NCBI GenBank assembly: GCA_003152145.1
Contig: PLZL01000119.1
Location: 1 to 16,288, forward strand
Origin: Limisphaerales bacterium
Lineage (GTDB): Bacteria; Verrucomicrobiota; Verrucomicrobiae; Limisphaerales; UBA11358
Reading direction: 5' to 3'
Length of the DNA: 16,288 nt
Notes under the pieces: generated by a model
Told to the model about the DNA's origin: nothing
Database searches by the model: none
The model's input: only the letters and a program-made list of their open reading frames with translations
Program-made: the position numbers and the translations under genes
Shown here: piece after piece, positions 7,851 to 15,060 of the stretch
Layout of the letters: every line of letters begins with the position of its first letter
Numbering within the stretch: position 1 is the stretch's first letter

Positions 7851-8026
7851 GGGAAGTGAATTCGCTCCTAGTCCGCTGCCCCGGTTCTCCGTCTTTAAGA
7901 CATCGCTCTAAGCGGAGAGGCATTTCTGGGTGATCCAAAAACCGGCATCCTGACCGGGTCAGCGGACGCGAACATCTTTGCTGTCGCAAACAACTTGATT
8001 TGAAAATTCGCGGTGCGGAATTTTGC
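7804..8026 (-). other. 223-base gap upstream of GT2
   Basis: This gap between the methyltransferase stop and the GT2 start contains the upstream part of repeat copy A. The rest (7851-8026) has no recognisable gene. A short palindrome of the form TGACC-C-GGTCA sits near 7955-7965 and a CCGG...CCGG pair is followed by five T on the minus strand. The stem is too short to call a terminator. No clear promoter or Shine-Dalgarno for the GT2 is visible. Confidence 0.5.
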
Positions 8027-8848
8027 TCACACTTTTTTGACGAGAATCCCGACGCAGTAGGAAAGTTTTCCGTAGTTGATGAAATAATCCCAAGCAGACA
8101 ATTGTCCAAGCGGTCGCAGCAGCCGTTCGGCGAAGCGCACGCCGGCCAACACGGACAGGACTTCAAAAAGGTTGCTGCCAAATGCATAGCAAAATAGTCC
8201 GCCGTAGAACACTTTCTCAATTTCAAAATGACCGACGAAAGCAGAATCACTCAACAACGCGATTAAATCGTCGAGGCTGTAATGCCGGTGCTTGGATTCG
8301 TAGCCAACCTTGGGCACGGGGTCGCGTCCGTGTTTCATCCGGAAAAGCCGGCGATAAAGGCGCGGAAAATTTGTCCGTAAATGCCATGCGTAATTGTCCG
8401 GATCCATGAACCCGAATAATCCCTTGTGCGGCGTAGTGATGATGAGCCGCCCGCCCGGCTTCAACACGCGGGACATTTCGTTGAGCGCCGCCTTTTCGTC
8501 AGCGACATGTTCCAGAACATCGGTCAAGGTGATCGCGTCGAAACTTTCATCGGCGTAGGGCATTTTTTCCAGCGGACAAATCTCGAACTGGATGCCGGGA
8601 CAATTTTTCCGCGCACGCGCGATCAACTCGGGACTTGGGTCACACCCGCAAACGGTTTTGGCCTTGGTCGCAAGCGGCGCAGTGCCATAACCAAACCCGC
8701 ATCCACCATCGAGCACGCGTTGGCAACCAACGGGAAGCCAGTCGAAAGCCAGCTTATGCCGGTCGCGAAGTCGAAATTCTGCTGCTTCGGGTGTAGCCGG
8801 AAGGGTGGTGTGGCTCCGCACTCCGTTTTTGGCGAGTTTAGTCGGCAT
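8027..8848 (-). CDS. Class I SAM-dependent methyltransferase (Methyltransf_11 type)
   Basis: This is a 273-residue Rossmann methyltransferase. Motif I is VLDGGCGFGYG at 45-55 and an acidic residue ends the second strand (GCDPS, D70). The motif IV/V region reads FDAITLTDVLEHVADEKAA, then VLKPGGRLIITTPHKG. These are the features of the Methyltransf_11/UbiE-like superfamily. The C-terminal third is more hydrophobic and unassigned. ATG at 8848-8846 has an AGGCGG purine stretch a few bases upstream, one of the better ribosome sites in the window. In this locus it probably O-methylates a sugar or caps a glycan. The gene sits between the two copies of a 79-bp direct repeat, so it may have been inserted into, or duplicated with, the flippase-GT2 junction. 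Confidence 0.88.
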   Translation of the reverse strand: MPTKLAKNGVRSHTTLPATPEAAEFRLRDRHKLAFDWLPVGCQRVLDGGCGFGYGTAPLATKAKTVCGCDPSPELIARARKNCPGIQFEICPLEKMPYADESFDAITLTDVLEHVADEKAALNEMSRVLKPGGRLIITTPHKGLFGFMDPDNYAWHLRTNFPRLYRRLFRMKHGRDPVPKVGYESKHRHYSLDDLIALLSDSAFVGHFEIEKVFYGGLFCYAFGSNLFEVLSVLAGVRFAERLLRPLGQLSAWDYFINYGKLSYCVGILVKKV

Positions 8849-8920
8849 ATACCGCCTAATTGGAGCAGTATATCGACATCACCACAAGCGAATTGTTGTT
8901 GAGTTTCTAACGCATGGTTA

Positions 8921-8952
8921 ACGCGCGGCAGATTTTTCGAATCGGACGGCAT
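8921..8952 (-). pseudogene. Truncated 5' remnant of a GT2 glycosyltransferase gene
   Basis: An ATG at 8952-8950 starts MPSDSKNLPRV, matching the N-terminus PSDLKNLPRV of the GT2 gene that starts at 7803. After about ten codons the similarity stops and the reading frame continues without recognisable GT2 sequence. The remnant lies 36 bases after the flippase stop. It is the position where a GT2 would follow if the methyltransferase segment were removed. Confidence 0.45.
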
Positions 8953-8999
8953 GAGGCCATTGTGGCTGACGGCATGGCAAATTCCAATCAGCCTCGCGC
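8921..8999 (-). repeat. 79-bp direct repeat, copy B (after flippase)
   Basis: This is the partner of 7772-7850 (68 of 79 identical). It starts within the last codons of the flippase gene, whose stop at 8990-8988 lies inside the repeat. The conserved core includes CTGATTGGAATTTGC and, on the other side, GCCGTCCGATT on the minus strand. It contains the truncated GT2 start. Confidence 0.85.
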
Positions 9000-10286
9000 C
9001 GGTTCGCCGGTTTTGCGCGGGCGCATCATGGCGAGCCAAACCAAAAAAAGAGCGGCAAATGCGATTCCGGCGGCAACGGGCATCACGCGCAGCAATTGCG
9101 CCGGCGATTTTCCGAGGAACAACAACGCCAGCCAGTAACCGATTCCGAGTCCTCCGTAGAGCAATGAGATTTTTATCCAACGGCTGGCCAGCGACCAAGT
9201 GCCGAGCGCTTGCAGCAGGCCGGTGAAAACCATCGTCACCGCGAACCGCCCGATCATCGCGGCAGCTTCCGGAGTGTTACGGTGTAAAATTGCCAGGCAG
9301 AATTTTCTCAAGACAAAAAGCGCAATTGCCCCGGAGACGAGGCCGAAGGCGTAAAGGCCCAGCAGTTTCAATTGTTCCCGCAGATCGTCTCCGTGGTGAT
9401 GGTGGCGGCTGGAACGATGCGTGAACAAAACAGCCAGCAGCGGGCCGACAGCAGTGGGCAGCGCGCGGGCTAACAATCCTGCCGAGCCGTAATCATCGCG
9501 CTCCGCGCCGGAAAAATACCGCTGCGCTACAAGCAGGTCGCATTGATTGAAACAGTAGGTGCCGAAGGCGTAGGCGGCGCTGACGACGAGGAACAAGATA
9601 AATTCGGGATTCCATGGCGAAACCGTAACATCCGTCCGGCGCGGAAATTCCTTTTTCCAGAAAAGCAAAATGAAATTGGGCAACAGCATGACAGCAGAGG
9701 CTAGAACGGCCAATTCGGCGGCGGGCCAGATTTTAGTCGTCGGCCAGCCGAACAAAACCCGGAAAATCGCGGCCAGCAGTCCGATGAGAGCAAGTCGTTT
9801 GAACCAGCCAAGCCCCTGGCAAAGCACCGTTACATAGGCACTCCAAAGGTTTCCCAGCACACAGAGGAGCGCAATAAGCGTGAGGCTGACGCGCGGAATA
9901 TGGAAAAAATTTCCCAGCGGGATTGCGAAAATGATGACGACAATCGAGACGGTGATGGTGATGTGAAAAAGAAATTTGCGGCAGCCGGCGAGCAGCCCGT
10001 GCAGCCGCGCGTCGTCGCCGCTGAAATGAAAGCGTGCGATATAATGCGTGATGGCCTGTGTCGCAATCGTGAGCGGAAGGCCTAGGAGCACGATGAAGCT
10101 AATGGTGGCAAGGACGAGGCCGTATTCACCGGTTTTGCCACCAAGTTGCGGACTGACGATGATTTGAAAGACATAATGAATGATCAACGCCAGAAAACTG
10201 GCGGCGGAAAAAATGATGCCGCTTTGCAATAGCTTTCCGGCTGGTTTGCCGGCTGGTTTGTCGTCGGTTTGGGGTTGGCGGTTCAT
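8988..10286 (-). CDS. Wzx-like polysaccharide flippase (MOP superfamily)
   Basis: This 432-residue, strongly hydrophobic protein has about twelve predicted membrane spans. By eye they run from residues 22-44, 56-78, 104-126 and 134-156 through to about 402-422. The N-terminal layout (GIIFSAASFLALIIHYVF, GEYGLVLATISF) is that of polysaccharide biosynthesis/oligosaccharide flippases, which move undecaprenyl-linked repeat units across the inner membrane. A cytoplasmic loop near 291-300 has four consecutive histidines. A KPAGKPAG duplication near the N-terminus is encoded by a 12-bp tandem repeat. ATG is at 10286-10284, with no obvious Shine-Dalgarno. Its place among glycosyltransferase genes supports O-antigen or capsule repeat-unit export. 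A lipid-II-flippase-like or MATE role is less likely given context. Confidence 0.85.
   Translation of the reverse strand: MNRQPQTDDKPAGKPAGKLLQSGIIFSAASFLALIIHYVFQIIVSPQLGGKTGEYGLVLATISFIVLLGLPLTIATQAITHYIARFHFSGDDARLHGLLAGCRKFLFHITITVSIVVIIFAIPLGNFFHIPRVSLTLIALLCVLGNLWSAYVTVLCQGLGWFKRLALIGLLAAIFRVLFGWPTTKIWPAAELAVLASAVMLLPNFILLFWKKEFPRRTDVTVSPWNPEFILFLVVSAAYAFGTYCFNQCDLLVAQRYFSGAERDDYGSAGLLARALPTAVGPLLAVLFTHRSSRHHHHGDDLREQLKLLGLYAFGLVSGAIALFVLRKFCLAILHRNTPEAAAMIGRFAVTMVFTGLLQALGTWSLASRWIKISLLYGGLGIGYWLALLFLGKSPAQLLRVMPVAAGIAFAALFLVWLAMMRPRKTGEPARG
10237..10260. repeat. 12-bp perfect tandem duplication in the flippase N-terminus
   Basis: Two identical 12-base units (CCGGCTGGTTTG on the plus strand) lie head to tail and encode KPAG-KPAG in the flippase. 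They add four residues to the cytoplasmic N-terminal tail before the first membrane span. The length is a multiple of three, so the frame is kept. Confidence 0.9.
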
Positions 10287-10382
10287 TAAGGTGGAGACTT
10301 TCTAGGAAGACATCCGGTTCCGGCAAGCACAAACAATGCTTGAAGCAAGGTGTAAATAATTGGGATCCGGGGCGGATGAAAT
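10287..10382 (-). other. 96-base gap upstream of flippase
   Basis: This is the only sizeable break between the C-methyltransferase block and the flippase. It contains a small TGCTT-GA-AGCA-like inverted repeat near 10337-10346 but no T-run, so I do not call a terminator. No consensus promoter is convincing. The flippase could be transcribed from here or by read-through. Confidence 0.4.
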
Positions 10383-11630
10383 TCAGCTGGCAAAATCAAC
10401 AATCTTCGGCTCGGGAATCGGCACGATGAACCGTCCGCCGCGTTTTTGAAATTCCGTTTCGCGTTTGATGATTTCCGGCGCGAAATTCCATGCCAGCAGC
10501 AGTGCGTAATCCGGCTGGTCTTTCAACAGCATCTCCGGCGGGCGCACCGGAATCCACGAGCCGGGCGCTATCTTGTTCTGCTTGAACGGCGTGTTGTCAA
10601 TGATGTAGTCGAGTTCCTTTGTCGTGATGCCGCAGGTGTTCAGCAGGGTGTTGCCTTTGGCCGACGCGCCGTAGCCGATGATGCGTTTGCCCTGCGCTTT
10701 TAATCTGCGCAGCAGCGCGGGTAGTTCGGCGCGGATGTGGCTCACGCGTCGCACAAAGGCTTCCCATGTCGCCGGTTCAGCCAGCCGCATGTTTTTTTCC
10801 TTTTCCAGTGCCTGCGTCACGCTCGCGTGCGGCGCGGCTTTCGATGAGCGCTGCCGCAGGTGAAACAAAATCGAGCCTCCATGGATCGGATAATGATCCA
10901 CGCGAGACAGCATGAACGCTGAATCTTTCACCAGCGCCTCGATGGCTGCGACGGAAATGTAGGACAGATGCTCGTGATAAATCGTGTCGTATTCCGTGTG
11001 TTCAAAGAAGTCCACGATGTAAGGCACTTCAAACGCAATCAAGGTTTCCGCGTGCGAAACCGCCTCCAGGCCCGCGACCAGATCGCGGAGATCGTCAATG
11101 TGCGCGAAGACATGCCGGCCCAGAATCAAGTCCGCAGTGCCCCATTCGGCCTTCAATTTCTTTGCGGTGGTCGCGTTGAAAAATTCCTTGCGCGTCGGAA
11201 TCGCCGTGGCGAGGGCGACATCGGCGATGTTGCCGGCGGGTTCGATGCCGAGAACTTCGCAGCCCTGTTCCTTGAATTTTTTCAGGAACACGCCGGTGTT
11301 CGAAGCGATCTCCAGAACTTTCGAACCGGAACCAAGCCGCGCCGTCGAAAGCAGGTGCGTCATCATGTTGTTCAGATGCGTGTCCATCGTCTTGGACGTG
11401 GAGGTGACGTAGGCGTAATGCGAGTAAAGGATTTTCGGATCAACCGTGTCCGCGAGCTGCACGAGCGAGCAGTCCGGACAAAGCACCACGCGCAACGGCA
11501 GTGAGATTTTGTAATTCGCGACTTCTTCCGGCTTGAGAAAATCATTTACCAGCGCCGTTTTACCGAGGTCGAGGATTAACTTCAGATTTTTCGAGCCGCA
11601 AGTGCGGCAATACGTGCGTTCTTGGATCAT
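10383..11630 (-). CDS. Nucleotide-sugar C-methyltransferase (NovU/TylC3/TcaB9 type)
   Basis: This 415-residue enzyme has the three-part layout of deoxysugar C-3 methyltransferases. An N-terminal zinc-binding region carries CRTC (C8, C11) and CPDC (C51, C54). The SAM domain has motif I VLEIASNTGVFLKKF at 105-119. A C-terminal second Rossmann-like domain follows (GKRIIGYGASAKGNTLLN). The active-site signature YHEHLSY (Y218, E220, H221) and GRHVFAHI (H177) correspond to the catalytic Tyr, Glu and His residues described for TcaB9. These enzymes methylate C3 of 4-keto nucleotide sugars, giving branched sugars. ATG at 11630-11628 overlaps the RmlC-like gene stop as ATGA, so the two are probably coupled. 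The sugar carrier (dTDP, CDP or GDP) cannot be read from the sequence. Confidence 0.92.
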   Translation of the reverse strand: MIQERTYCRTCGSKNLKLILDLGKTALVNDFLKPEEVANYKISLPLRVVLCPDCSLVQLADTVDPKILYSHYAYVTSTSKTMDTHLNNMMTHLLSTARLGSGSKVLEIASNTGVFLKKFKEQGCEVLGIEPAGNIADVALATAIPTRKEFFNATTAKKLKAEWGTADLILGRHVFAHIDDLRDLVAGLEAVSHAETLIAFEVPYIVDFFEHTEYDTIYHEHLSYISVAAIEALVKDSAFMLSRVDHYPIHGGSILFHLRQRSSKAAPHASVTQALEKEKNMRLAEPATWEAFVRRVSHIRAELPALLRRLKAQGKRIIGYGASAKGNTLLNTCGITTKELDYIIDNTPFKQNKIAPGSWIPVRPPEMLLKDQPDYALLLAWNFAPEIIKRETEFQKRGGRFIVPIPEPKIVDFAS

Positions 11631-12142
11631 GATTGCGGAGGTTGGTAGGGTGAATTTGGATTCAGCTCATGGCGGATTTCATCCACGAGATCGCGCCGAC
11701 CCTCGCCTTTGAACAGCAGGCTTGTCACGGTCACGACGAGGCCGGAAACATTTCCCATGTTGCGATACGCGCGAACAACTTCGCGCGGAACGTGGACGCG
11801 TGACGGCGCTTGTTCGCCGGTATTGATGAACCAGCCTTTGGCCGCGCCCGTGAAGCCGGGACGGTCATCCCAAAGATAAACGGTGAAATTCGACGGCCCG
11901 GCAAAAGTAAAATAATCATCCTGTCCGACATGCTGATGCGGCCCGCGCGTCACGCCCGGATGCGACCATGAGGAACACGCCATCAATGGCTTGAAACCGG
12001 CGGGAATTTCGTCCACGCGAAGCAGTTCATGCAGTCTGCCGCGGCCGTCTTTGAAAACCAGCAGCGCCTCGATGCGCACGCCCGGCAGTCCGGGAATTTC
12101 TGTGACGCCGCTGACTTTCACTTCTGTCCACTGGGTTTTCAA
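11627..12142 (-). CDS. RmlC-like cupin, dTDP-4-dehydrorhamnose 3,5-epimerase family
   Basis: This small cupin of 171 residues counts from TTG at 12142-12140; GTG at 12121-12119 is an alternative start seven residues later, and neither has a clear ribosome site. SHPGVTRGPHQH places H69 where the catalytic histidine of RmlC normally sits. It is followed by QDDYFTFAGPSNFTVYLWDDRP, VHVPREVVRAYRNMGNVSG and a C-terminal VDEIRHE. This is the RmlC-related subgroup common in deoxysugar operons. It would epimerise C3 and/or C5 of a 4-keto-6-deoxy nucleotide sugar, or do a related isomerisation, just before C-methylation. I could not locate the second catalytic residue (the Tyr of RmlC) with confidence, so true epimerase activity is inferred. 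Confidence 0.8.
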   Translation of the reverse strand: MKTQWTEVKVSGVTEIPGLPGVRIEALLVFKDGRGRLHELLRVDEIPAGFKPLMACSSWSHPGVTRGPHQHVGQDDYFTFAGPSNFTVYLWDDRPGFTGAAKGWFINTGEQAPSRVHVPREVVRAYRNMGNVSGLVVTVTSLLFKGEGRRDLVDEIRHELNPNSPYQPPQS

Positions 12143-12157
12143 GGGCGGTCAATTTAC

Positions 12158-13036
12158 TCAAGAGCGGCTTTCGTGCGCGAGCATTTTTCGCAGGCCGACG
12201 CGCCACGAACCGATTTGACGCCCCAGCAGACCGGCCAGTTTTTCATTGCTCATCACAGTGTAAGTCGGGCGGCGCATGGTGCAATTGAAGAACGCGGTTG
12301 TCACCGGCTCGACCGGCAGCGCGCTGGAACACAGCCCCGCCCGCACCGCTTCTTCCAAAATGACGTGCGTCCATTCAAAACGGCTCACGCCTTCGTCGTT
12401 GACGGCGTGAATCAAGCCGCCGGCATCGAGGCGCAGAAGCTCAAGCGTCCACTGCGCAAGATCGGGCGCATAAGTCGGCACGGAGCACTGATCGGTTGTG
12501 GCCTTCAAACTGTTTGCGCCTTTCGCCGCACGCAAAACCGTATGAACGTATGATTTCGTCTGTGCCGGGTGCCGGCCAAAAATCCAGCTTGTGCGCAGAA
12601 CGAGATGCCGCGGTGACGCCCACAGCACCGCCTGTTCGCCAAAAAGTTTTCCGGCGGCGTAGTGGTTCAGCGGATTGGGCGGGTCGGTCTCGGTGTAGGG
12701 GGATTTTTTTTCGCCGTCGAAAACGTAATCCGTTCCGTAGTGGACGAGCCGGATTCCATCGCGTGCGCAAAGCGCGGCCAGCAATTCCGGCGCGGCGGCG
12801 TTGACCGACCACGAAAGCTCGCGTTCGGTTTCGCAGCGGTCCACGAGATTGTAAGCGGCGGTGTTGATGACGGCATCCGGCTGCGACTGCGCCAGCCGCT
12901 CAGCCATCAAATCCGGCCGGGTCAAATCAAATTCCGCGTGATTCAGGAAAACAAAAACGTCCTCGCAACACTTCGGGGAAAGTTTCCGCAGGCTGTGCGC
13001 CAGCAATCCATTGCCGCCCGTTACCAGGATTTTCAC
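12158..13036 (-). CDS. rmlD: RmlD-type dTDP-4-dehydrorhamnose reductase family protein
   Basis: This 292-residue SDR of the RmlD substrate-binding family has an N-terminal glycine motif TGGNGLLAH. INTAAYNLVDRCE sits at 57-69, then GTDYVFDG (101-108), the catalytic YAAGK (Y126, K130) and LRTSWIFG. A late RRPTYTVMSNEKL stretch matches the family's RP-x-S-xL segment. RmlD reduces the 4-keto group of the dTDP-6-deoxy-L-lyxo sugar with NAD(P)H to give dTDP-L-rhamnose. Here no rmlA or rmlB is seen, and a C-methyltransferase is in the same block. The substrate may therefore be a C-methylated 4-keto sugar rather than the rhamnose precursor. GTG at 13036-13034 overlaps the upstream methyltransferase stop as GTGA. 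The family is firm; the gene symbol reflects family only. Confidence 0.88.
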   Translation of the reverse strand: MKILVTGGNGLLAHSLRKLSPKCCEDVFVFLNHAEFDLTRPDLMAERLAQSQPDAVINTAAYNLVDRCETERELSWSVNAAAPELLAALCARDGIRLVHYGTDYVFDGEKKSPYTETDPPNPLNHYAAGKLFGEQAVLWASPRHLVLRTSWIFGRHPAQTKSYVHTVLRAAKGANSLKATTDQCSVPTYAPDLAQWTLELLRLDAGGLIHAVNDEGVSRFEWTHVILEEAVRAGLCSSALPVEPVTTAFFNCTMRRPTYTVMSNEKLAGLLGRQIGSWRVGLRKMLAHESRS

Positions 13037-13776
13037 AATTCCAGGACGCCGATGCCATACATTCCCTGATCAGGGTTTTCAATGTATTCCCGGCTTTTGT
13101 GTTTGATGCGGATCTCCTGCCAGAGTTTGTCCACGCCGCAATTTTGATCGGGAGAATGGGTGCAGACGTCGTGAAATGCCATCAGCCCGCCCGCGTGGAC
13201 GAGGGGCGAATACATTTCGTAATCTTTTTTCACGCCTTCGTAAGTATGATCGCCGTCGCAGAACAGAAAATCAATTCCGCCGGACGGCAGGAGTTTTTTC
13301 AAATCTTCCAACGTGCTGGCAAGATGTGAATCCCGGCGCAGCAAATGGATTGTTTGCTTTGGCTGCGCGAACCGCCGGTAAATGAATGTGCGCCAGTAGG
13401 CATAACCGCCGCCATGAATGCCGCCGGGCAAATCAATGCTTACAATCGTGGCCTCGGGATGAGCGACAGCACACCACATCGCCAGTGTTCCACCGAACTT
13501 GGTGCCGATTTCGACGACGACTTTTGGTTTTTTTTGGTAAAGGAGTGTCAGCAATGGCTCAATTTCCGACCAGTGTTGTGAAGGGACGATCAATTGTCCG
13601 GCGGGGCCGAAAGTGAAATCAAGGGCGGATTTAGGCGATGTGCCTTGAGGTGTCCGGCTACGAAAATAGCGCAGCGCCCAGCCAATATGCTGGAGGTAAA
13701 GCCCGATCATTGCTGGCAGGCACTTCAAGCCACCGTTGCGGATTGCCCGGCGCAGGCTGCTTAATTCGTAAATCAT
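13033..13776 (-). CDS. Class I SAM methyltransferase, Methyltransf_24 / CmcI-like
   Basis: From ATG at 13776-13774 the protein has 247 residues; a TTG at 13815 would add 13 unconvincing residues. Motif I is VVVEIGTKFGGTLAMW (86-101), with VSIDLPGG (D115) at the end of strand two. A diagnostic DGDHTYEGVKKD lies at 164-175, then GGLMAFHDV. The DGDHxYEGVxxD block is typical of Methyltransf_24 proteins, including those annotated as cephalosporin-hydroxylase-like, which are often found in polysaccharide loci as sugar O-methyltransferases. The 3' end overlaps rmlD (GTGA). It is the first gene of the RmlD/RmlC/C-methyltransferase block, which suggests it works on the same sugar or on its glycoside. 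No metal-site residues can be assigned with certainty. Confidence 0.87.
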   Translation of the reverse strand: MIYELSSLRRAIRNGGLKCLPAMIGLYLQHIGWALRYFRSRTPQGTSPKSALDFTFGPAGQLIVPSQHWSEIEPLLTLLYQKKPKVVVEIGTKFGGTLAMWCAVAHPEATIVSIDLPGGIHGGGYAYWRTFIYRRFAQPKQTIHLLRRDSHLASTLEDLKKLLPSGGIDFLFCDGDHTYEGVKKDYEMYSPLVHAGGLMAFHDVCTHSPDQNCGVDKLWQEIRIKHKSREYIENPDQGMYGIGVLEL

Positions 13777-13833
13777 CGTGATATTAAAAATGCGCCGGTG
13801 CCGATTTGCACGCAAAAAGGCTAACGTGAAAAT

Positions 13834-15003
13834 TTATTTAACCACTGGATTTTTCAAATCCACTTTGAGATAACCGGGCGGAATCGGTTTGCCGTCGTAT
13901 TGCGCCTGCAACGCGTCCAATATCGTATGCGGATCGTGGAGCTTCAACAACCGGTCACGCCATTTCAGGCAGTTTTCGCGCAAGACAGAATGGCGCTCCA
14001 AGGCTTCGTGAAGCAAGGGTTTCAATTGCGCACGCGTCGTGTGCATGATGTCCACGGGAAACAGGCATTCGTCAAGCCACGGGCCTTCGAACGGCACGCC
14101 GCGTCCGATCATCGGAACTCCCAGGCACGCGTATTCCAAAAATTTCGGGCCGAAGTTGTCCTGTAGGCCGCCGGTGTTGATGACAAAACGGCTCTCGGAA
14201 CTCCGTTCCACGTAAGTGTTCCAGGGGAAACTTTGTCCCTGATTATGATAAAACGTGAATGGATTTCCTTCGAACGATTGAATCATTTGCATCAGCCGCA
14301 GCCGGTCGCAGTAAAGATTCGTGAACGTTTGATGAAAGGGCATGAAAGGGTCGCGGATGATCCAGATGCCGCAAATGCCGCCCGTGTTGGCAAAATCATA
14401 TTTGTATTGAGCGTCGGTTTTGAGCGGCAGGTCGGCGGCGATGACGGCATGCGGGAAATACAAATACCGGGCCGGATCCGTGTTTTCCATCTGCCGGCGA
14501 AAATGATTCACCACACTCGCAATGGGAGAAACCGCGAGCGCCGGTATCCGCAGCGCGGCGGCCGTGAAGGCGTATTTTGACGGGCTGATCAATGGATTGA
14601 ACAACAGCGGTGGAGAATCATTTGTCCAGCGCGTTTTTCCCAGCCGGACGGCCACGCCGTTGTAACACCGATAGACGACATAATCCGCTTCGCGCAGAAA
14701 CCAGTGGGGCGTGATGCACGAGTCGTCGCAAAAGATCGAAAAGCCTTTTCGGTCTTTCAGGATCGGTTTTATGGCCATCAATTCTTTCGGATGCAGGCGG
14801 GTCAGGATGAGATGCTCGTCGCTCTGCCAGATGAAACGGCGAAGTTGCTCAAGGTCATCCGCGCCCGCGCCGATTTTGAGCATGAAAACCTTTGCGCCAC
14901 GCGGCTTCAAGGCGTCAATTTCAGGCCGCGCATTGGGTGTTCCCCGGTAGATGGCCTCGCCATAAACCCACAGGCATTCATTCAATGAAATGTGCTTTGG
15001 CAT
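13834..15003 (-). CDS. GT-B-like glycosyltransferase
   Basis: This 389-residue protein has no full family signature that I recognise at its N-terminus. The C-terminal part (about 282-300) reads FVINTGGLQDNFGPKFLEYACLGVPMIG. This has the shape of the donor-binding region of GT-B (GT1/GT4-like) glycosyltransferases, where a conserved Glu precedes an LGVP-type loop. The middle has NTGGICGIWIIRDP and a DRLRLM helix consistent with the second Rossmann domain. There is no signal peptide or membrane span, so it is probably cytoplasmic. ATG is at 15003-15001. It lies 57 bases after the prepilin-like gene and 57 bases before the next methyltransferase. The likely role is sugar transfer during glycan assembly; donor and linkage are unknown. 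Confidence 0.65.
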   Translation of the reverse strand: MPKHISLNECLWVYGEAIYRGTPNARPEIDALKPRGAKVFMLKIGAGADDLEQLRRFIWQSDEHLILTRLHPKELMAIKPILKDRKGFSIFCDDSCITPHWFLREADYVVYRCYNGVAVRLGKTRWTNDSPPLLFNPLISPSKYAFTAAALRIPALAVSPIASVVNHFRRQMENTDPARYLYFPHAVIAADLPLKTDAQYKYDFANTGGICGIWIIRDPFMPFHQTFTNLYCDRLRLMQMIQSFEGNPFTFYHNQGQSFPWNTYVERSSESRFVINTGGLQDNFGPKFLEYACLGVPMIGRGVPFEGPWLDECLFPVDIMHTTRAQLKPLLHEALERHSVLRENCLKWRDRLLKLHDPHTILDALQAQYDGKPIPPGYLKVDLKNPVVK

Positions 15004-15060
15004 ATTTCCAAAATCCTAAATGACCTTCCCATCCTTTACAAAATCTTTGCCGGAGAAATT

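Noticed and set aside
6790..7911. Long plus-strand open frame of 373 residues opposite the GT2 gene
   Set aside because: It is antisense to a clear GT2 with intact motifs and has no family features. Long antisense frames are common in GC-rich genes.
7930..7990. Possible terminator after the 8027-8848 methyltransferase
   Set aside because: The CCGG stem is only four base pairs and the short palindrome lacks a clean T-run, so it is too weak to call.
7804..8250. N-terminal extension of the GT2 gene at 6793, giving a longer protein of 485 residues
   Set aside because: The extension overlaps the well-supported methyltransferase gene in another frame, has no GT2 features, and the repeat comparison supports the start at 7803.
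8623..9198. Open frame across the flippase end and the methyltransferase start on the minus strand
   Set aside because: It overlaps both genes in another frame and its only recognisable part is the GT2-start remnant. Reported as repeat and remnant instead.
13777..13815. TTG start at 13815 for the Methyltransf_24-like gene
   Set aside because: The added 13 residues are basic and unconserved in appearance, and a good ATG exists at 13776.
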